A stretch of 64,000 bases of DNA from Nitrospira_E sp052156535 (GTDB lineage: Bacteria; Nitrospirota; Nitrospiria; Nitrospirales; UBA8639), in the NCBI RefSeq assembly GCF_052156535.1, contig NZ_JBQKUP010000032.1:248001-312000 (forward strand). The letters are read 5' to 3'. Below are positions 42,740 to 51,710 of this stretch, piece after piece. The translations under genes were made by a program, and so were the position numbers. Under the pieces are notes generated by a model that saw nothing but the letters and a program-made list of their open reading frames with translations, had not been told where the DNA came from and ran no database searches. Numbering within the stretch: position 1 is the stretch's first letter; every line of letters begins with the position of its first letter.

Positions 42740-43894
42740 ATGTCCCAATCAGAACTTCAATGTGATGGAGATACAAACATGCGGAAGAAACAACGATGGT
42801 CTATTGTCTCACCGCTCTTGAACCAACGGGGCATTGCGGCTATCAACGGGGCGTTTATGGCGGTCGTAATGGGTATCATGGCCGGCGTGACGATTGATGT
42901 CGGGCATGCCTTACTTACACAAAATGAATTGCACAATGCCTCGGATGCCGCCGCGCTGGCCGCTGCGAGACAATTGGGTGTGACCTATCTTACCTTGCCC
43001 ATCGCTGAGCAACAGGACATGGGGCGGGCATTGACCGGCAATGAACAATCACAAGTAACGGCTCAGGCGACCGCTGCGGCATTTGCCAACAGTGCCTCAG
43101 ATGTCAGTAACTTATCGCTTTCGCAGGGAGATGTTGAATTTGGCATATGGGATTTCAATGCGCAGACGTTCAACCCCACAGTGAACCGGCCGAATGCCAT
43201 TCGCGCGACTGTCCGACGTGATGGTGCGGCAAATGGTGCGATGCCGACATTTTTTGCCGGTATGTTGGGTGTGAGTACCATGGATATTTCGACAAGTTCG
43301 ATCGCCGCATTGGGGACTTCAGGGGGACCTGTCCCACCGGGAGTGGCCGATGTGCCGTTTGCGATTTCCAGTAATTGGTTTAACGGGGTTGCCACCTGCG
43401 ACGGGGGCATTCAATTTTCTCCAACCGGGGCCAATGGCTGTGCGGGATGGCACGTCTTTGATCAGACACCGGCCAATGCCAATAAGCTCAGACAAACTAT
43501 TGTTGGGTTAAATGACGGGAGCTATCAGAGTCCAGGGATCATCCCAGGGCAGACTCAATTCACATTTACCGGTGGAGAAGTGTCGTCGGCATTTAACGAT
43601 TTAATTGATCTTTGGAATGCGAAGAAGCAATGGAGTAATGACTCTGGACGGTATGAATGGGATATCAATCTTCCCGTGTACCAAGCCAGTTCTCCATCCT
43701 CTTGTGACAATCCCAATCAGTCTATTACCATCGTTGGGTATGCGAAAGCAGTGGTCACGGAAGTCAAGAAAAATGATATTCAAGCGGAAGTGAAATGTGA
43801 TGGTTTCTTTGATGGAACGCCAAATCCTAACCAGGCTGGTGGGGGGGCTGGGGCGCTTCAGCCTCTATCGGTATATCCAAGGCTAGTGTCGTGA
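42740..43894 (+). CDS. tadG: TadG-like pilus protein
   Basis: A 384-residue protein with the TadG N-terminus: a basic segment, LNQRGIAAINGAFMAVVMG (membrane anchor with pilin-like Gly), then ALLTQNELHNASDAAALAAA, the hallmark of the TadG/TadE-G family. The periplasmic part has four Cys that may pair (CDGGIQFSPTGANGC, later SSCDNPNQS and VKCDGFF). No von Willebrand A domain is obvious. GAGGGAG precedes ATG 42740. It closes the pilin transcript, with a terminator 47 bases after its stop. Confidence 0.85.
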   Translation: MSQSELQCDGDTNMRKKQRWSIVSPLLNQRGIAAINGAFMAVVMGIMAGVTIDVGHALLTQNELHNASDAAALAAARQLGVTYLTLPIAEQQDMGRALTGNEQSQVTAQATAAAFANSASDVSNLSLSQGDVEFGIWDFNAQTFNPTVNRPNAIRATVRRDGAANGAMPTFFAGMLGVSTMDISTSSIAALGTSGGPVPPGVADVPFAISSNWFNGVATCDGGIQFSPTGANGCAGWHVFDQTPANANKLRQTIVGLNDGSYQSPGIIPGQTQFTFTGGEVSSAFNDLIDLWNAKKQWSNDSGRYEWDINLPVYQASSPSSCDNPNQSITIVGYAKAVVTEVKKNDIQAEVKCDGFFDGTPNPNQAGGGAGALQPLSVYPRLVS

Positions 43895-43941
43895 TGACGA
43901 GTCAACAGCCGGGAGCATAAGAGCGTCTCCCGGGAACCTTG

Positions 43942-43989
43942 GTCCCTTTGGGTCGGTCATGTTTGAGTCGGGCTCAAAGGGACTTTTTT
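43942..43989 (+). terminator. Rho-independent terminator after tadG
   Basis: The stem GTCCCTTTG (43942-43950) pairs with CAAAGGGAC (43975-43983), extended inward by partial pairing, and is followed at once by six T. It ends the flp-flp-tadE-tadG transcript and so separates it from the Tad machine genes 1.5 kb downstream. Confidence 0.85.
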
Positions 43990-44384
43990 ATGGGCTCCCT
44001 CTCTTAAACTCCAAGCGTCTAATTGCACGTCTGCTCATTTCCCCGACATGCGCATTCCTTTTAAAGAATAAGCTGACGAAGGACTCATTGTTGTTTGGTT
44101 TCGGAGCCAGAGAAAAATTTTCCCCCCACGTCCCGGTCTTTCCCTCTTGGCCTCTTCCCATCATTTTGTTTAGCCGTTTCCTGGAGTCTGTCCCTCCAGC
44201 ATGCCCACGAATGCGGAAAACCATACCAGCACTATAAAGGGCACCTTTGAAAACCCTTGGTTTGGCCCGCATTCCTGGCTCTTGCTTGGAGGGACGGATT
44301 AAGGCCATGGGAATGAGGAGGAGGGGGAGGTCGTCGAGGCATTCACCCTGCTTCCTTGTCCTTGTCTTACGCACCCTGGGCCTT
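43990..44384. other. Intergenic, no gene recognised
   Basis: About 395 bases between the tadG terminator and the IS remnant. Frames are open on both strands, but the encoded sequences look random, with no ribosome site. Confidence 0.35.
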
Positions 44385-44580
44385 CTATGGCGAAGCCAGT
44401 TCCAGGACCCGGTAGAAGTTATATCTAAAATTCTTCATCCCAATCTTCATGCGAGCCCGCACAAGCTTGACGGTTCGAATCAGGTTGCCGCTCATCGCGG
44501 GCACTTGATGGCCGAAGATATGTTCGAGGTGGGCTCAAATACGAGTGGGTATTCATCTGGTCCTATTACGCTCGACATTT
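44385..44580 (-). pseudogene. C-terminal remnant of an IS5-family transposase
   Basis: Read on the minus strand, this segment gives EHIFGHQVPAMSGNLIRTVK, LVRARMKIGMKNFRYNFYRV and LELASP, then TAG (44387-44385). This is the end of an IS5-type DDE transposase, including the catalytic Glu in HLEHIFG. Two in-frame TGA codons interrupt the part before it (around TRI-stop-AHLEHIFG), and the rest of the element is missing. It lies directly beside copy B of the dispersed repeat. Confidence 0.65.
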
Positions 44581-44588
44581 GTTTTCGG

Positions 44589-44776
44589 GGTCTGTTGAAA
44601 AAAGCCGCCAGCGGCGTTCTCGCCATTTTCCCGTGCTCACGTACTCAGCGTACGCTCCGCGCGTAAAAACGGCAGCGGCCTTGCTGGACGGACTTTTTTG
44701 AACCGACCCGGAGCCTTTGATGAGTAATCTAATCCTGGGCAAATTTGCCCTTGAACATCCTTATTATTCAACACTC
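44589..44776 (+). repeat. Dispersed palindromic repeat, copy B (REP/MITE-like)
   Basis: Second copy of the element at 11111-11322, nearly identical from TCTGTTGAAAAAAGCCGCCA through CTCACGTACTCAGCGTACG. The 3' core arm reads GCTGGACGGACTTTTTTGAA, which pairs with the 5' arm. The shared tail from GAGCCTTTGATGAGTAATCT to ATTCAACACTC follows. It lacks the roughly 24-base insertion of copy A. Its position next to an IS5 remnant marks a patch of insertion activity inside the Tad locus. Confidence 0.8.
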
Positions 44777-45450
44777 CCTTTCGGGAACTCATCTGTCACT
44801 AACTTCTGATGGATTTCCGCTGATGACTGGCGGGGATGAGGGAGAGGGGATAGGAAAAGTGGGCGTATGGAAATGATGGAGAGACAAAAGGATGGCGTAT
44901 CCAGGATCAAAGTCGAGCATGATGATGGGAGAGGTTTTTCGTGACACAGCCCATAACTTTTCTTCCGATCTTTCTGTTGTAGTTGGCGCCTAAAGCTTTT
45001 CTCCCCCCAACAAGAACACGTCACTCTTTACCTTGCTGAGACGGTCGCATAAATAAAAGAAGGTACATGCACCCATGCTTTCGAGAAACCATGGGTCTCT
45101 GAGGAAAACGAAGGAATTCCGCGAACGCTATTGGCTTCCTCGGGACAGAGATTCCTTTCGCTGGTTCAGGAGGATCGTGCAGTGATGGCCTTGCCCACGC
45201 ATCTCGTGTCGGTCTACGTCCGACCGGGGAAATCTAAAATATACACATACTCTTGCACCCGGTCTTCAATCATACATACTTGTTGAGGGCATGCCTTAAG
45301 AAAGTCAGGTAACCCACCGAAACATGAACTGTTCCCGGTGCTTAAGCTTCATAACCGATGATGGTTTGCGTACGCAATGGGAGGTGTCGTGGTCGGGGCA
45401 CCTGTTTGAAAGGTCGATTATGAATTTAATTGAGGGAATAACCTGAAATT
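44777..45450. other. Intergenic upstream of the Tad machine genes
   Basis: About 670 bases with no convincing gene. The promoter of the cpaA-tadD run should be here. I searched for a second c-di-GMP aptamer (GCAAA...GGGTTGCC-type core) and saw none. Confidence 0.4.
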
Positions 45451-45978
45451 ATGAGTTCTTCATTTTTGTTATGTGGATTAGCCTTGGGGTTAGTGGTCGC
45501 AGCGATCACTGATGTTCGGGAGGGGCGGATTCCCAATTGGCTGACGGGGTCCTTGGCAGTCTTTGGAATTGGAGTGAATAGCCTGGCGTATGGTTGGGAA
45601 GGATTCCTGTTCGGTCTTGGAGGTCTGATCATGGGGTTGGTCTGCTTGATATTTTTTTATCTCAAAGGGGGGATGGGTGCCGGAGACGTGAAATTGCTTG
45701 GAGCCATTGGAACAATCCTGGGTCCGGGCCAGGTGGTCTTTGCGTTTGCATTTGCAGCCATGTTGGGTGGACTGTATAGCCTAGCCCTATTGTCCAACCA
45801 GGGTGGCATGCGTCATGCCTGGGATCGGATGTTTCTCCTTCTGTCAACGCTGAAGGTGACCAGGACCATTCCGATTTCTGATGCCCCAATTCCCACCGAA
45901 CCTAAGTTGCGGTATGCCCTGGTGTTAGGGTTGGGAACCGTAATCGCCAAAACGTTGTTTTATTATGATGTGTTGTAA
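45451..45978 (+). CDS. cpaA: Prepilin peptidase CpaA/TadV (A24 family)
   Basis: Inner-membrane aspartic peptidase of 175 residues with about six helices. The two catalytic aspartates lie in AAITDVREGRIPNWLTG and in the GxGD motif KGGMGAGDVKLLGAIG. It lacks the N-methylating domain of PilD, as usual for TadV. It cleaves the Flp, TadE and TadG precursors after Gly. ATG 45451 opens the machine half of the Tad locus, 180 bases before cpaB. Confidence 0.92.
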   Translation: MSSSFLLCGLALGLVVAAITDVREGRIPNWLTGSLAVFGIGVNSLAYGWEGFLFGLGGLIMGLVCLIFFYLKGGMGAGDVKLLGAIGTILGPGQVVFAFAFAAMLGGLYSLALLSNQGGMRHAWDRMFLLLSTLKVTRTIPISDAPIPTEPKLRYALVLGLGTVIAKTLFYYDVL

Positions 45979-46157
45979 CTCGTGTTCGCTGAGGTCTACG
46001 AGTGGGAAATGAGCAATCGGAGAAGATTCTTCTCGTTGTCTATTAAGAATGGCATTTGTCATCCGATATGCAGAGGTAGACAAGTTGAAACCTCAGGTTT
46101 GATAGGCATGAATAAAAATTTCGGTCTGGATTCGGTGAAGAAGGGGGAGGAAGTCTC

Positions 46158-47003
46158 ATGGGACAAAAACGGCCACTCGTATTTTTAGGAATTGCGATGA
46201 TTATTGCCCTGGTGACGACGGTCATGGTGTATCGGTGGCTACAAGGGCAACGAATGATCGAAGTCGATGCCCCTGAAGTGGTGATGGAGGGTGTGAGTGT
46301 CGCAGTGGCCAGTGCCGATATCCCCTGGGGGACGCCACTCGGTGCAAAAGCCGTTCGAGTGATGATGTACCCTGAAGAGGGCGTCCCCGTGGGTCACTTT
46401 AAGGACACGGCTTCCTTAAATGGTCGAGTTGTACTGACGAACCTGAAAAAGAATGAGCCCATATTAGAATCGAAATTGGCTCCAATCGATCTTAAAACGG
46501 GGGGCGTGTCGGCCGTGATGGATCCCAATAAACGCGCGATGGCCGTAAAAGTCAACGAAGTCGTCGGGCTTCCGGGTTTTGTGCAGCCAGGCGATCGGGT
46601 CGATGTCATGGCGACGTTTGATGATCCGAGGGGGAAGAAGAAAGAGGGTGGTGGTAGCCGAGAGGAAGTCACGAAAGTGGTTCTTGAGAATACCCTGGTG
46701 TTGGCGATCGATACGCAAATGGAGAGAGCCAACGGAGAGGAAAAGCCCACTCCCGTGAAAGTCATAACGTTGGAAGTGTCGTTGGAAGAAGCTGAGAAGT
46801 TGGCCATGGCCGAAAATGGTGGAAAGTTACGTTTGGCCCTGCGGAGTCCCCTCAATCCCGAGGTGAAGAAAACGAAGGGGGCGGACTTTAAGGATTTGAT
46901 GAGTTCACACCAACTCATTCCTCCGAGGCCCAAAACGGTTCGCAAGCGTCAAAATCAGGTTGAGGTGATCAAAGGGACGGATCGAAAAACGATGAAATTT
47001 TAA
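46158..47003 (+). CDS. cpaB: Flp pilus assembly protein CpaB/RcpC
   Basis: A 281-residue periplasmic protein with a single N-terminal membrane anchor (IALVTTVMVYRWLQGQ). It has an SAF domain (VAVASADIPWGTPLGAKAVR, then LNGRVVLTNLKKNEPIL) and the CpaB core (GFVQPGDRVDVMATFDD, ITLEVSLEEAEKLAMAENGG). It is thought to link the secretin to the inner-membrane complex and may touch peptidoglycan through the SAF part. A basic tail of about 30 residues ends the protein. cpaC follows 45 bases downstream. Confidence 0.9.
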   Translation: MGQKRPLVFLGIAMIIALVTTVMVYRWLQGQRMIEVDAPEVVMEGVSVAVASADIPWGTPLGAKAVRVMMYPEEGVPVGHFKDTASLNGRVVLTNLKKNEPILESKLAPIDLKTGGVSAVMDPNKRAMAVKVNEVVGLPGFVQPGDRVDVMATFDDPRGKKKEGGGSREEVTKVVLENTLVLAIDTQMERANGEEKPTPVKVITLEVSLEEAEKLAMAENGGKLRLALRSPLNPEVKKTKGADFKDLMSSHQLIPPRPKTVRKRQNQVEVIKGTDRKTMKF

Positions 47004-47048
47004 GGAGGCGTCGATGGTGACGCGATGATCGGCATGAAAGGTAACGTT

Positions 47049-48548
47049 ATGAATCAGACTCATGGTTTTCCATTCAGGAGCATGTTGATGGCTCTGAGCA
47101 TGGTCCTTGTGGGCTACACAGGAGCCTTTGGAGAAGGTCTCACAACCCAGGCGGTCCACCTCAATGAGCCTCAAAGCCTCCGATTAACGGTCGGAGAATC
47201 AAAAATTGTGGAACGGGAGACGGCGTTTAAACGCGCGTCGGTCGCTAATCCTAAAGTGGCGGACCAAATTGTGCTCTCCACCAAGCAAATTTATTTGACC
47301 GGGCTTGAGGTTGGGACGACCACCTTGACTCTATGGGGGCAAGATGGGCAGGTATCCAATGTTTTCCAGGTTCGGGTCTCTCCCGATGTTACTCGCTTGA
47401 AGGAGCAGCTTCATACGATGATGCCGGAAGAATCTGGCATTGAAGTGATGAATAGTCACGAGCACATTACTCTGGCGGGCAATGTGACCAATATGGAGTC
47501 CTTGGCGAAAGCCCTCACTCTGGCCGAGCCCTATGCTCCGGATAAAATTATTAACCTGATTCAGGTGGGTGGCGTGCAACAAGTGATGATGGAAGTGAAA
47601 GTCGCTGAAATGCAGCGTGGGCTGATGAAGCGTCTCGGGGTGAATTTTAAACGGGCTCAAAAAAATCATCGTGATTTTTCCATCGGACTCATTAATGATT
47701 TGTCAACGGTTGATGCCTTCGAACCGTTTGCGCATGCCCAATCCTCACAAACGACGACTCTGGAGTTTCCGAGCGTGAGAACGCTGGCCTCGAATCTGAT
47801 TTTAGGATTCGGGATTGGTGATGATTTATGGACCCTCTTCTTAGACCTGCTGAAGGAACATTCTCTCTCGAAAACCTTAGCCGAACCGACCTTGATTGCC
47901 GAGAGCGGGCAAGCCGCGGAATTTCTGGTTGGGGGAGAATATCCGATTCCAATTCCGCAGCAACTCGGTCAGGTGACGGTGAAATTTAAAGAATACGGTG
48001 TCGGATTGAAATTCACTCCGACGGTGCTTTCGGAGGGCCGCATCTCTGTGATTGTGAACCCGGAAGTATCCGAATTAGATTTTGCCAACGGCATTGTCAT
48101 TCAAGGATTTCAAATACCCGCTCTGACGACCCGACGGGTAAAGACCGTGGTGGAATTGGGTGATGGACAAAGTTTTGCCATTGCGGGGCTTCTCCAGGAA
48201 AATATCAAGGAAACGGTATCAAAATACCCGTTCCTCGGGGATGTTCCGATTTTGGGAGCGTTATTCCGGAGCACTGCATTCCAAAAAAATGAGACCGAAC
48301 TGATTGTGATTGTGACCCCTCATTTGGTGAAACCTCTGGATATGGTGAAGCAGACCCTGCCCACAGATCATTATTTGGAACCCAATGATTTTGAGTTGAT
48401 GCTCATGGGCTATATGGAAGGGGCGTTTCCTGAGTCAAATGTCGCCAGGCCAAGGGAAGCCTACACGCTTAGGTCACCGAGGGTGGCAGGAAGAATGCCG
48501 TACCGTAAAGGTGGGATGGAAGGGATGTTCGGGCATCTGGCCCCATAG
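47049..48548 (+). CDS. cpaC: Tad outer-membrane secretin CpaC/RcpA
   Basis: Forms the outer-membrane channel for the Flp pilus. An N-terminal signal (MLMALSMVLVGYTGAFG) is followed by the BON-like/N0 segment LRLTVGESKIVERETAFKRA with SVANPKVADQIVLS. The secretin core follows: MEVKVAEMQRGLMKRLGVNF, VGGEYPIPIPQQLGQVTVKF, YGVGLKFTPTVLSEGRISV and LGDVPILGALFRSTAFQKNE, ending ELIVIVTPHLVKP. The length of about 500 residues is usual. ATG 47049 has an AAAGGTAA site; ATG 47025 would add eight residues. Confidence 0.92.
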   Translation: MNQTHGFPFRSMLMALSMVLVGYTGAFGEGLTTQAVHLNEPQSLRLTVGESKIVERETAFKRASVANPKVADQIVLSTKQIYLTGLEVGTTTLTLWGQDGQVSNVFQVRVSPDVTRLKEQLHTMMPEESGIEVMNSHEHITLAGNVTNMESLAKALTLAEPYAPDKIINLIQVGGVQQVMMEVKVAEMQRGLMKRLGVNFKRAQKNHRDFSIGLINDLSTVDAFEPFAHAQSSQTTTLEFPSVRTLASNLILGFGIGDDLWTLFLDLLKEHSLSKTLAEPTLIAESGQAAEFLVGGEYPIPIPQQLGQVTVKFKEYGVGLKFTPTVLSEGRISVIVNPEVSELDFANGIVIQGFQIPALTTRRVKTVVELGDGQSFAIAGLLQENIKETVSKYPFLGDVPILGALFRSTAFQKNETELIVIVTPHLVKPLDMVKQTLPTDHYLEPNDFELMLMGYMEGAFPESNVARPREAYTLRSPRVAGRMPYRKGGMEGMFGHLAP

Positions 48549-48574
48549 GAAATTTGATGAAAAAGGAGCATAGC

Positions 48575-49003
48575 ATGCAACGCCAATCAATTGTGACAAT
48601 GGCCGGTTTGGTCGGCCTGATTCTGGTGGGGATGGGTGGTTGTGGAGTGTGGCCAGTCATGACGGAGGAGAATGGTCGGCGTCCTCAAGCGATGGGGAAA
48701 AGTGATCAGGTCTTCTTGCCATGGGCACCTCAACCCGTCCATCTGAGTGAGGAGTATGGTCTGTCCTATCGACAGGCACTCGAGAATCAAATCGCGAATC
48801 CCGCAGCCGCCAACAATCTCGGCCCCATAGCCGGAGAGGCCGATTCACAGGCTCTGCAACAGAGTCTGGCCCGGTATCAGTTGATGTTTCAAAGTCCGCC
48901 GTATTCCCCGTTCAAGCTGAAGGGTGGCTCCGGCGGTGGTTCATCAAGTGGTGGTTCATCAGGCGGCAATGCGTCCATTGGGGTCGCTTCGGAGGGATAT
49001 TAA
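48575..49003 (+). CDS. Tad-locus lipoprotein (CpaD position)
   Basis: A 142-residue lipoprotein: signal MAGLVGLILVGMGGCG with the Cys at about residue 25, then a short acidic and Pro-containing body (VFLPWAPQPVHLSEEYG, SYRQALENQIANPAAANNLG) and a Ser/Gly-rich tail (GGSGGGSSSGGSSGGNA). It shows no match to CpaD, but it occupies the place between the secretin and CpaE where the CpaD/RcpB pilotin-like lipoprotein normally sits, so it may assist secretin assembly. AAGGAG precedes ATG 48575. Confidence 0.7.
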   Translation: MQRQSIVTMAGLVGLILVGMGGCGVWPVMTEENGRRPQAMGKSDQVFLPWAPQPVHLSEEYGLSYRQALENQIANPAAANNLGPIAGEADSQALQQSLARYQLMFQSPPYSPFKLKGGSGGGSSSGGSSGGNASIGVASEGY

Positions 49004-49004
49004 C

Positions 49005-50258
49005 ATGAAGGATAAAACTTGGAAGCCAAAACGTGTAGGCGCAGATTCCTCAGGTGCCTCATCCGATATGCCGGTCATTGAGCTTTCCATTCGGTCAACT
49101 GACTGTAAGTCAACACTGGAGAGCTTCATTCGGGAGATTGACGGTGTTCGGCTCAAAGACGGTCAGGATCCCGGAGTTCCTGCACTCACGATTATGGAAC
49201 TAGAAGAGAAGCCTGAAGACACGTTCTCCCTGATTCGAGAGATGTTGAAATTGAATAAAGGGATGGAGATATTCCTTACCGCTGCACGGTTGGAGTCAAA
49301 TATTTTATTGGAAGCCATGCGGGCCGGCGCCAAAGAGTTTTTGGCCCAGCCGCTCCAAAAGCAAGAAGTGAGCGATGCGATTACGCGATTTTTGGAGCGA
49401 GCCACGGTTCCGGTTCGTCAGGGTGACGGACAACGCGCGGCGGGAAAGGTCCTGGCATTTTTTGGGGGAAAAGGTGGAGTGGGAACGACCAGTATCGCGG
49501 TCAATTTGGCCGCCGCTATCAAAAAAGGGCCGAACAACCCGTCCGTCGCACTGGTGGATGTCAATCAGCATGGGGGAGATCTTCCCTTATATCTCGATCT
49601 TCAACCGAACCATAGCTTCCGGGATATTTCGACCGATTTGTCCCGACTAGACCAGGCCTTTCTCATTCGTGTCCTGACCAAAACGGAATTGGGCATTCAA
49701 GTGCTCCCTTCGGGATATGACGATCTCAGCACAGGCCGATTAAGTCCGGATTGTGTGGAAGCGACCCTTCGACTGCTTCAATCCAGTTTCGACTATGTCA
49801 TCCTCGATTGTGGACATGTATTGGATTTGACGACAAAAAAGGCACTGGAGCTTGCGACGTTAATCTTGGTGACCTCCACGTTGATGGTCCCCGTGGTTCA
49901 TCGAACGAAGCGTATTTTAGAATTGTTGCGTGGATCCGGATTTCCTGCTGAAAAAATCCGGTTAGTAATGAATCGATTCTTATCGGCGGAACAGGATGTA
50001 TTGAAAGAGACGGAAGAAATTCTAAAACAAAAAGCCTTTTGGCTACTCCCCAACGATTATCCTTCAGCAAGTCAAGCCGTGAATAGTGGAAAGGCGTTGA
50101 TCGATGTGGCTCCCCGGTCGGCCGTGGCTCAATCCTATCGGGATCTGGCCAGTTCATTTGGGGGGCAGCCAGCCAAATCGGCAAGCAAGGGATCGTTAGC
50201 CGGGTGGTTGAATCCCTTTAAAAGCCGGAGTGTCCAATCATCCCCGTCAGGGGCATAA
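49005..50258 (+). CDS. cpaE: Pilus localisation ATPase CpaE/TadZ
   Basis: MinD/ParA-like ATPase of about 417 residues. Residues of about 15-135 form the receiver-like ARD domain (LTAARLESNILLEAMRAGAK). Then comes the deviant Walker A FFGGKGGVGTTSIAVNLAA, VALVDVNQHGGDLPLYLDL and the Walker B-type YVILDCGHVLD. TadZ places the pilus machine at its site in the cell. ATG 49005 begins two bases after the lipoprotein stop; the open frame upstream overlaps that gene and is not used. Confidence 0.9.
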   Translation: MKDKTWKPKRVGADSSGASSDMPVIELSIRSTDCKSTLESFIREIDGVRLKDGQDPGVPALTIMELEEKPEDTFSLIREMLKLNKGMEIFLTAARLESNILLEAMRAGAKEFLAQPLQKQEVSDAITRFLERATVPVRQGDGQRAAGKVLAFFGGKGGVGTTSIAVNLAAAIKKGPNNPSVALVDVNQHGGDLPLYLDLQPNHSFRDISTDLSRLDQAFLIRVLTKTELGIQVLPSGYDDLSTGRLSPDCVEATLRLLQSSFDYVILDCGHVLDLTTKKALELATLILVTSTLMVPVVHRTKRILELLRGSGFPAEKIRLVMNRFLSAEQDVLKETEEILKQKAFWLLPNDYPSASQAVNSGKALIDVAPRSAVAQSYRDLASSFGGQPAKSASKGSLAGWLNPFKSRSVQSSPSGA

Positions 50259-50294
50259 TATTATTCATTTCATGTTGTTGAGGTAAGCCGGTTT

Positions 50295-51620
50295 ATGTAT
50301 GAGACAAAATGGGATGAAGTGGGTGCGGCAGCGGGCTTGGGGGCATTAAACCTGGGTCCATTGAAAGAACGGCTTCATCGTCAGGTGATTGATACCCTCG
50401 ACCTGGCCGTGGTCGCGAAGTTGGATAACGATCTGCTCAAGGTTGAGCTGACTAAGCTTGTCCAGGAAATGTTGGAGAAGGAATCCATCCCTCTCAGTAT
50501 GAAAGAGCGGGAAAGTCTGATTGCCGACATTGAGCATGAAGTCATGGGTTTAGGTCCACTTGAACCCTTGGTGCAGGATCAAACCGTCAACGATATTCTG
50601 GTTAACCGGGCCGACCAAATTTACGTGGAGCGGGCCGGAAAACTGGAATTGACTGATGTGAAGTTTCGTGATGAAGCCCATCTCCGAAAAATTATCGAAA
50701 AAATTGTGTCGGCCGTCGGGCGACGAATTGATGAATCGTCCCCCATGGTGGATGCTCGTTTGCTGGACGGGTCTCGCGTGAATGCCATTATTCCGCCATT
50801 GGCTCTGAATGGATCTTCCATTTCAATTCGAAAGTTTTCCAAGGATAAGTTGCAGATTTCGGATTTGGTGAACAAACGTTCGCTTACTCCCGAGATTGCA
50901 GAGCTCCTTCGCGGGATTGTCGAAGCTAGGCTAAATATCCTGATCTCGGGAGGAACGGGCTGCGGAAAAACGACCATTCTGAATATTCTGTCAGGATTTA
51001 TTCCCTCCGACGAACGCATTGTAACGATTGAGGATTCTGCGGAGTTGCAATTGCGTCAAGAGCATGTGGTCCGGCTCGAAACCCGCCCTCCCAACGTGGA
51101 GGGGCGGGGAGAAGTGAGTCAGCGGGAATTAGTCAAAAATTGTTTGCGCATGCGACCGGATCGAATTGTGATGGGTGAGGTGCGAAGTGGGGAATGTCTC
51201 GACATGCTTCAAGCCATGAATACGGGGCATGATGGATCGCTGACTACGATTCATGCCAATACCCCACGCGACTGCCTGACGCGGGTGGAGACCTTGGTGG
51301 CCATGGCCGGGTTGAATCTGGCTACGAAGGCGCTTCGCCATTATATCAGTTCTGCCATCGACGTCATTCTCCAAATGACTCGCTTGTCGGATGGATCACG
51401 GAAAATGACCAGTTTGTCGGAAATTGTGGGTATGGAAGGCGAAACCATTACTCTTCAGGAAATATTCCTGTTTCAACAAACCGGACTGGATGAAGAGCGA
51501 AAGGTGCATGGCCAATTTAGAGCAACCGGAGTGCGGCCGAAATTTGTCGAGCGGTTTAAAGCATTAGGAATTACTTGTGATCCAAGTATCTTCGACCCCG
51601 AGAAAATTTATGAAGTGTAA
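50295..51620 (+). CDS. cpaF: Tad pilus motor ATPase CpaF/TadA
   Basis: Secretion ATPase of the VirB11/GspE superfamily that drives Flp pilus extension (and, in some Tad systems, retraction). The 441 residues contain the N-terminal helical domain, ISIRKFSKDKLQISDLVNK, Walker A ILISGGTGCGKTTILNIL, the Asp box IVTIEDSAELQLRQEHVVRL, Walker B MRPDRIVMGEVRSGECLDML and the His box NTGHDGSLTTIHANTPRDCL. It lies 36 bases after cpaE and 90 before tadB. Confidence 0.95.
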   Translation: MYETKWDEVGAAAGLGALNLGPLKERLHRQVIDTLDLAVVAKLDNDLLKVELTKLVQEMLEKESIPLSMKERESLIADIEHEVMGLGPLEPLVQDQTVNDILVNRADQIYVERAGKLELTDVKFRDEAHLRKIIEKIVSAVGRRIDESSPMVDARLLDGSRVNAIIPPLALNGSSISIRKFSKDKLQISDLVNKRSLTPEIAELLRGIVEARLNILISGGTGCGKTTILNILSGFIPSDERIVTIEDSAELQLRQEHVVRLETRPPNVEGRGEVSQRELVKNCLRMRPDRIVMGEVRSGECLDMLQAMNTGHDGSLTTIHANTPRDCLTRVETLVAMAGLNLATKALRHYISSAIDVILQMTRLSDGSRKMTSLSEIVGMEGETITLQEIFLFQQTGLDEERKVHGQFRATGVRPKFVERFKALGITCDPSIFDPEKIYEV

Positions 51621-51710
51621 TAACCATTTTTTAAATTGTTTCACTTTCACGATGGCCTTTGCTGTGGTGGTTTGTTTTGTTGATTCGTCATCTAGTTGGG
51701 AGGGCGTGTC

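Noticed and set aside
43988..44374. 128-codon minus-strand frame between tadG and the IS5 remnant
   Set aside because: Basic, low-complexity product with no motif and no ribosome site; it overlaps the downstream side of the tadG terminator region.
44461..44520. GGTTCGAATC motif suggesting a tRNA T-loop
   Set aside because: No acceptor, anticodon or D stem can be folded around it; the segment is explained by the IS5 transposase tail on the minus strand.
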